Source: Planctomycetota bacterium (GTDB taxonomy: Bacteria; Planctomycetota; PUPC01; JACPCR01). Taken from it: a stretch of DNA of 9,199 nucleotides. Numbering within the stretch: position 1 is the first letter of the stretch; each line of letters opens with the position of its first letter. The DNA lies in NCBI GenBank assembly GCA_030740295.1, contig JASLXP010000184.1:1-9199 (forward strand), given 5' to 3'. Both the position numbers and the translations under genes were made by a program. Below the pieces are notes generated by a model. The model ran no database searches. It had not been told where the DNA came from and saw only the letters and a program-made list of their open reading frames with translations. This document shows positions 7,601 through 9,199 of this stretch, one piece after another.

Positions 7601-8711
7601 GCTCGGAAGCCAGCACAAGGACGAACCGTACATCGGTTACTTTGAAGGCTGGGCGTCGTATGCTCCGTGGCTTATTCGGTATCTGTCACTCACACGCGAT
7701 CCTGAGGCAGTCAAAGTAATGGAACGCCTGTGCGACTTCCTGGCGGTCAGTGGTTTCTTCGGCAGCGGCGGCGACCCTTACTGGGATGTGCTGTCCGAAG
7801 GCTACCGGAGATTCGGAAAACCCGAATACCTGGCCAGGGGACTGGCGGAGATGAACCTTGTCCTCGGAGACCAGTTCCTTGAGCGGGGTCATTTTTATGA
7901 TGGACATTTCACAGCTTCGCTCACTTTGCACGGCGGCTACTTCACGCAGGTCATTCCCTATTTCCTTGGCGAGCTTGCAGCAGCGAAGGAGCCCATCGTC
8001 CCTGACTACGGCATCAGTTGGTGGGCGGCAGGCAAGATCTGGATGTGGATTACGCCGCAAAAATTCGAACCGGCAAAGTCGATGCTGAAGAAACACAATG
8101 GACTGCCCATCGTCGTTGTTCACGAAGATCGAGACAGGGATTTCACTATCACCCTGAATGGAGCTTTCGGCAAAGATGCCAGCGCGCGGATTGTCCATGC
8201 CAGCGGTGCCGAAGCCGTCCGCACGAAACTCGGAGAAAAAGGCGGCGAACTGAAAGTGCCTTCAGACGGCAAGACCGGCGATTACACCATCTGGGTCACC
8301 ACCAGGTCCGACCGTCCTTACGTGGTCATGCCGGTGAGCGATCTCAAGAAGGAAGTCTTCCATTGGCGCCTGCTAACCTCTCGGCGGATGAAAGCCTTCT
8401 ACTTTCAGACCCAACCGGACGCGAAAGATGCCATCATCGACGTAGCCTTCGGATACGACGCCCAGGGCGCATCAGTCCGACGAGCGGACGGAAGCGTCAT
8501 CAAATCCATCTACGACGGCAGAGCCCACAAGGCTCGTTGGGGTAGAATGAGTTTTCCCGTTACATCGGATCTAAAGGGCCAGATCCTGCATTTCACCCAC
8601 GGCCGCCTACACGATGAAGTCAGCTTCAATCCCGTGAGAGGACTGATCCCCTGGCTGTCGCTCACGCCGGAGAGATTCTTTGTGCCGTCGCAGAAGATTC
8701 CTTCGAAATAG
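4656..8711 (+). CDS. Large secreted CBM9-like / YetA-PcRGLX-type polysaccharide lyase-like protein
   Basis: About 1351 residues from the ATG at 4656. The frame is open back to a TTG at 4485, but that lies inside the trxA terminator, and 4656 gives a Sec-like signal (MNLKN then LSLCLILNGAIG). Domains by eye: 60-228 resembles a CBM9-type sugar-binding sandwich (WWQAAYDEDNLYVWV, DLIELFIDPSG, and a closing YGQLWLGRIE); 229-345 is an Ig-like linker (LNPGRYNLVTDV). From about 350 comes a YetA/PcRGLX-like core: a barrel with GVPLPRGV and ARWSPRGYVKWMLLDF (Trp409), then a central beta-sandwich (about 450-700), then an alpha/alpha toroid (about 770-1120) with YGMWNFGD, HHHGNP (His833-835), HWH (899-901) and DYNNLNDYLFYNYYLTG. 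The last ~230 residues are beta-rich. PcRGLX is an exo-rhamnogalacturonan lyase (PL26), so a role in degrading acidic polysaccharide is likely; substrate and catalytic residues are not established. It is GC-richer than its upstream neighbours. Confidence 0.8.
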   Translation: MNLKNTLSLCLILNGAIGQPFTTPYEHVDKHLPEKTGNRLVWSEWLPSVIAPAYETLAVESKEALTKAKRNPIEKPFQGNIEDMTAWWQAAYDEDNLYVWVRVKKRGAEFHQPKGGDEYKKDLIELFIDPSGKGEQKYQLCANPLGLRYDGHQDNAKWNADWTTTGIHEKERWGVNYTIPLACFGNNFSPQTRVIGINVGVVIDGQLVSWNGKWGTPKTYGQLWLGRIEKPPVTRVGMSLLMDRKIYDALDLTAQGHLKASEILPKDAGIRMTLSNDEGYLYETQIKTPQHGSLLAFLLDIRGLNPGRYNLVTDVVREEKVIGTSKSAFQIVPLVHGAKKPPPSGKIPILVQPNAVAHGERLLTCGVPLPRGVAMTANHVRLMNDDGKTEMPLQAKVTARWSPRGYVKWMLLDFPGRVRKEEITTYQLEYGPEVKRAQPQTTLSMTREAGLIHVSTGPLQFSLRESGFSFLESATLNGKELISGSRITLADEFGNLYEAAADKDSTVTIEESGPFRAVIAAKGWFANRGRKVGQYVVRIYAYAGQAHLRVFHTFIITESTKKIRYRNISLESRLTRAGDKAFGTDNGRVFTESSRAWLVQESHDRFRVATSRFKGEKVIAAGRRSSGWAGAGGVTVAVRDMWQQFPKELEIDGRNLRVHFWPKHPGPIRHPREKVTARDIHMLWFAHEGELLDFSMPADYASFPKGRDEFHYITNVLKNHSDEALGIAKTHEMVWHFHKPGADLSEDVAALNEDIACLPAPKWIADTGVLGRIHPVDTERFPEIETALSAHFDYLQRMTEYLHDYGMWNFGDRHSRWNVWERRAPVNRTWANHHHGNPRTYWLQYLRSGQSKYLTAARRHAMHLMDVDICHYSTPEYEAKGYPNHKIPGALCDYKGLVHWHSGGRLYDYNNLNDYLFYNYYLTGYRRAVDVAQETADSVARIEPNLNPGRDGAGPLSSLTFLYESTWDPRLLPRIQGYGRVMLGSQHKDEPYIGYFEGWASYAPWLIRYLSLTRDPEAVKVMERLCDFLAVSGFFGSGGDPYWDVLSEGYRRFGKPEYLARGLAEMNLVLGDQFLERGHFYDGHFTASLTLHGGYFTQVIPYFLGELAAAKEPIVPDYGISWWAAGKIWMWITPQKFEPAKSMLKKHNGLPIVVVHEDRDRDFTITLNGAFGKDASARIVHASGAEAVRTKLGEKGGELKVPSDGKTGDYTIWVTTRSDRPYVVMPVSDLKKEVFHWRLLTSRRMKAFYFQTQPDAKDAIIDVAFGYDAQGASVRRADGSVIKSIYDGRAHKARWGRMSFPVTSDLKGQILHFTHGRLHDEVSFNPVRGLIPWLSLTPERFFVPSQKIPSK

Positions 8712-9056
8712 TGGGTTGCTTCAAACCTATTTCTCGATCCCGACCCGCAGCGCCGCTTCAAGCTGCCCTATGCAAAGAACGCGGACACGACACCACAGGT
8801 CCACCCTCATCATGCGCGAGGGCTGCACTTTGCCGTGTCGCCGGACCGCAAGAACTGGCAGGACACACCGGAGAGCCCGATCAGGCTCCAGCGCGGTATC
8901 GCCGATACGTTCAACCACGGCTTCTGGGATCCCGATTTGGAAAAGTACATCATCATCACCCGCACTCACATGGCAATTCCCGGCAGCGACCAGATTGTCC
9001 GAAGCGTCGGACCCATTGAGCCGGCTACTATCGAATCTGCAAGGGAAAGGCTTTAG
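8712..9056 (+). pseudogene. Remnant of a propeller-type glycoside-hydrolase-like gene
   Basis: Directly after the TAG of the large gene, and in the same frame, 114 sense codons run to a TAG at 9054-9056. There is no start codon before the GTG at 8835, and that GTG falls inside the conserved part. The peptide reads like the interior of a GH32/GH43-like five-bladed propeller protein of the kind common in PVC genomes: NLFLDPDPQRRFKLPYAK, then GLHFAVSPDRKNWQDTPESP, then DTFNHGFWDPDLEKYIIITR. The pattern 'SPDGxxW ... DTxNxxFWDPxxxKY' is the hallmark, recalled from memory and not searched. Similarity fades after about 9012 (IVRSVG), where further blades would be expected. The piece therefore lacks both ends: about 100 N-terminal residues and most of the C-terminus. 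It is best explained as a deletion remnant. Alternatives are an assembly join or amber read-through fusing it to the lyase. Confidence 0.55.
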
Positions 9057-9057
9057 T

Positions 9058-9104
9058 TACAGAACTCATCTCATGTGGATCGATAATTCGATACAAGTTC
9101 TGTA
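9058..9104. repeat. Nested inverted repeat (possible hairpin/cruciform)
   Basis: A perfect 9-bp inverted repeat, TACAGAACT (9058-9066) and AGTTCTGTA (9096-9104), encloses 29 bases. Within it lies a second hairpin, ATCGA-TAAT-TCGAT (9079-9092). The structure begins right after the stop of the propeller remnant, at a change to lower GC. No T-run follows, so it is not an ordinary intrinsic terminator. It could be a structured RNA, a recombination or mobile-element end, or chance. Confidence 0.45.
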
Positions 9105-9199
9105 TCCCAAAGGTGTTTCCTCGTCGACGCCGAGGGGGCCAAGATTGGAATAAAAAAGTTACTATTCGAGTGGACAGAAAGACCCCTTGCCAGCTTGCC
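9087..9199 (+). pseudogene. Short stretch with coding character in two frames, probably broken
   Basis: Two neighbouring frames each look coding in turn. From 9087 one frame reads into CFLVDAEGAKIGIKK. At the A-run 9152-9157 the adjacent frame continues as KKVTIRVDRKTPCQLA to the window end. A single missing base in the six-A run would join them, so this may be a frameshifted gene or a sequencing indel. No start codon with a ribosome binding site is visible, and an in-frame stop lies at 9084-9086. I do not recognise the family. It could be the far side of the deletion that truncated the propeller gene, or simply non-coding. Confidence 0.2.

Noticed and set aside
6885..7616. 243-aa minus-strand frame
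   Set aside because: Lies wholly inside the toroid domain of the large gene. Long antisense frames are expected in GC-rich coding DNA, and no family features are visible.
8018..8545. 175-aa plus-strand frame rich in Arg/Ser/His
   Set aside because: Overlaps the C-terminal part of the large gene in another frame; the Arg-rich composition is typical of out-of-frame GC-rich DNA.
8680..9153. 157-aa plus-strand frame across the end of the window
   Set aside because: Over 8712-9015 the convincing coding signal is in a different frame (FLDPDPQRRFKL and following). This frame reads as Arg/Ser-rich shadow and has no ribosome binding site.

Overview
The window reads as bacterial DNA, most likely from the Planctomycetes-Verrucomicrobia-Lentisphaerae (PVC) superphylum, probably a Verrucomicrobia/Kiritimatiellota/Lentisphaerae-like lineage. 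This is an inference from gene content, not from a marker gene. The clues are a TPR / TPR-SH3 / ExbB / ExbD / ExbD cluster whose ExbB carries a signal peptide, a very large secreted protein joining a CBM9-like domain to a YetA/PcRGLX-type polysaccharide-lyase fold, and a fragment of a propeller-type glycosidase-like protein. All recognisable genes are on the plus strand.

Region 1 (about 1-4013) is an envelope-energisation cluster. It begins with the 3' part of a TPR protein cut by the window edge, followed by a secreted TPR protein with two C-terminal SH3-like domains. After a 111-bp gap comes an ExbB/TolQ-type proton channel with an acidic (I/V)DEG tandem repeat between its signal peptide and first membrane segment. 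Two different ExbD/TolR proteins follow, and the ribosome binding site of each overlaps the preceding stop codon. Together they could form a proton-driven inner-membrane motor (ExbB plus two ExbD) with periplasmic TPR/SH3 partners contacting protein or peptidoglycan. No TonB, TolA, TolB or Pal gene is present in the window.

Region 2 (4014-4486) is a thioredoxin gene with its own plausible promoter, a strong Shine-Dalgarno and a textbook intrinsic terminator at 4457-4486.

Region 3 (4487-8711) has higher GC by eye. After a 169-bp leader it holds one large gene (about 1351 aa) for a predicted secreted carbohydrate-active protein: CBM9-like domain, Ig-like linker, the three-domain YetA/PcRGLX core, and a beta-rich C-terminus.

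Region 4 (8712-9199) looks decayed. Immediately after the lyase stop codon, and in the same frame, is a start-less fragment resembling the middle of a five-bladed-propeller glycoside-hydrolase-like protein. It loses recognisable sequence near 9015 and stops at 9056. A nested inverted repeat (9058-9104) and a short stretch with coding character in two successive frames follow. This may be a deletion or rearrangement junction, or an assembly artefact. No tRNA, rRNA, CRISPR array, complete insertion sequence or integrase was seen. The most unusual items are the ExbB acidic repeat, the TPR/SH3-ExbB-ExbD-ExbD module, and the remnant fused in frame behind the lyase stop.
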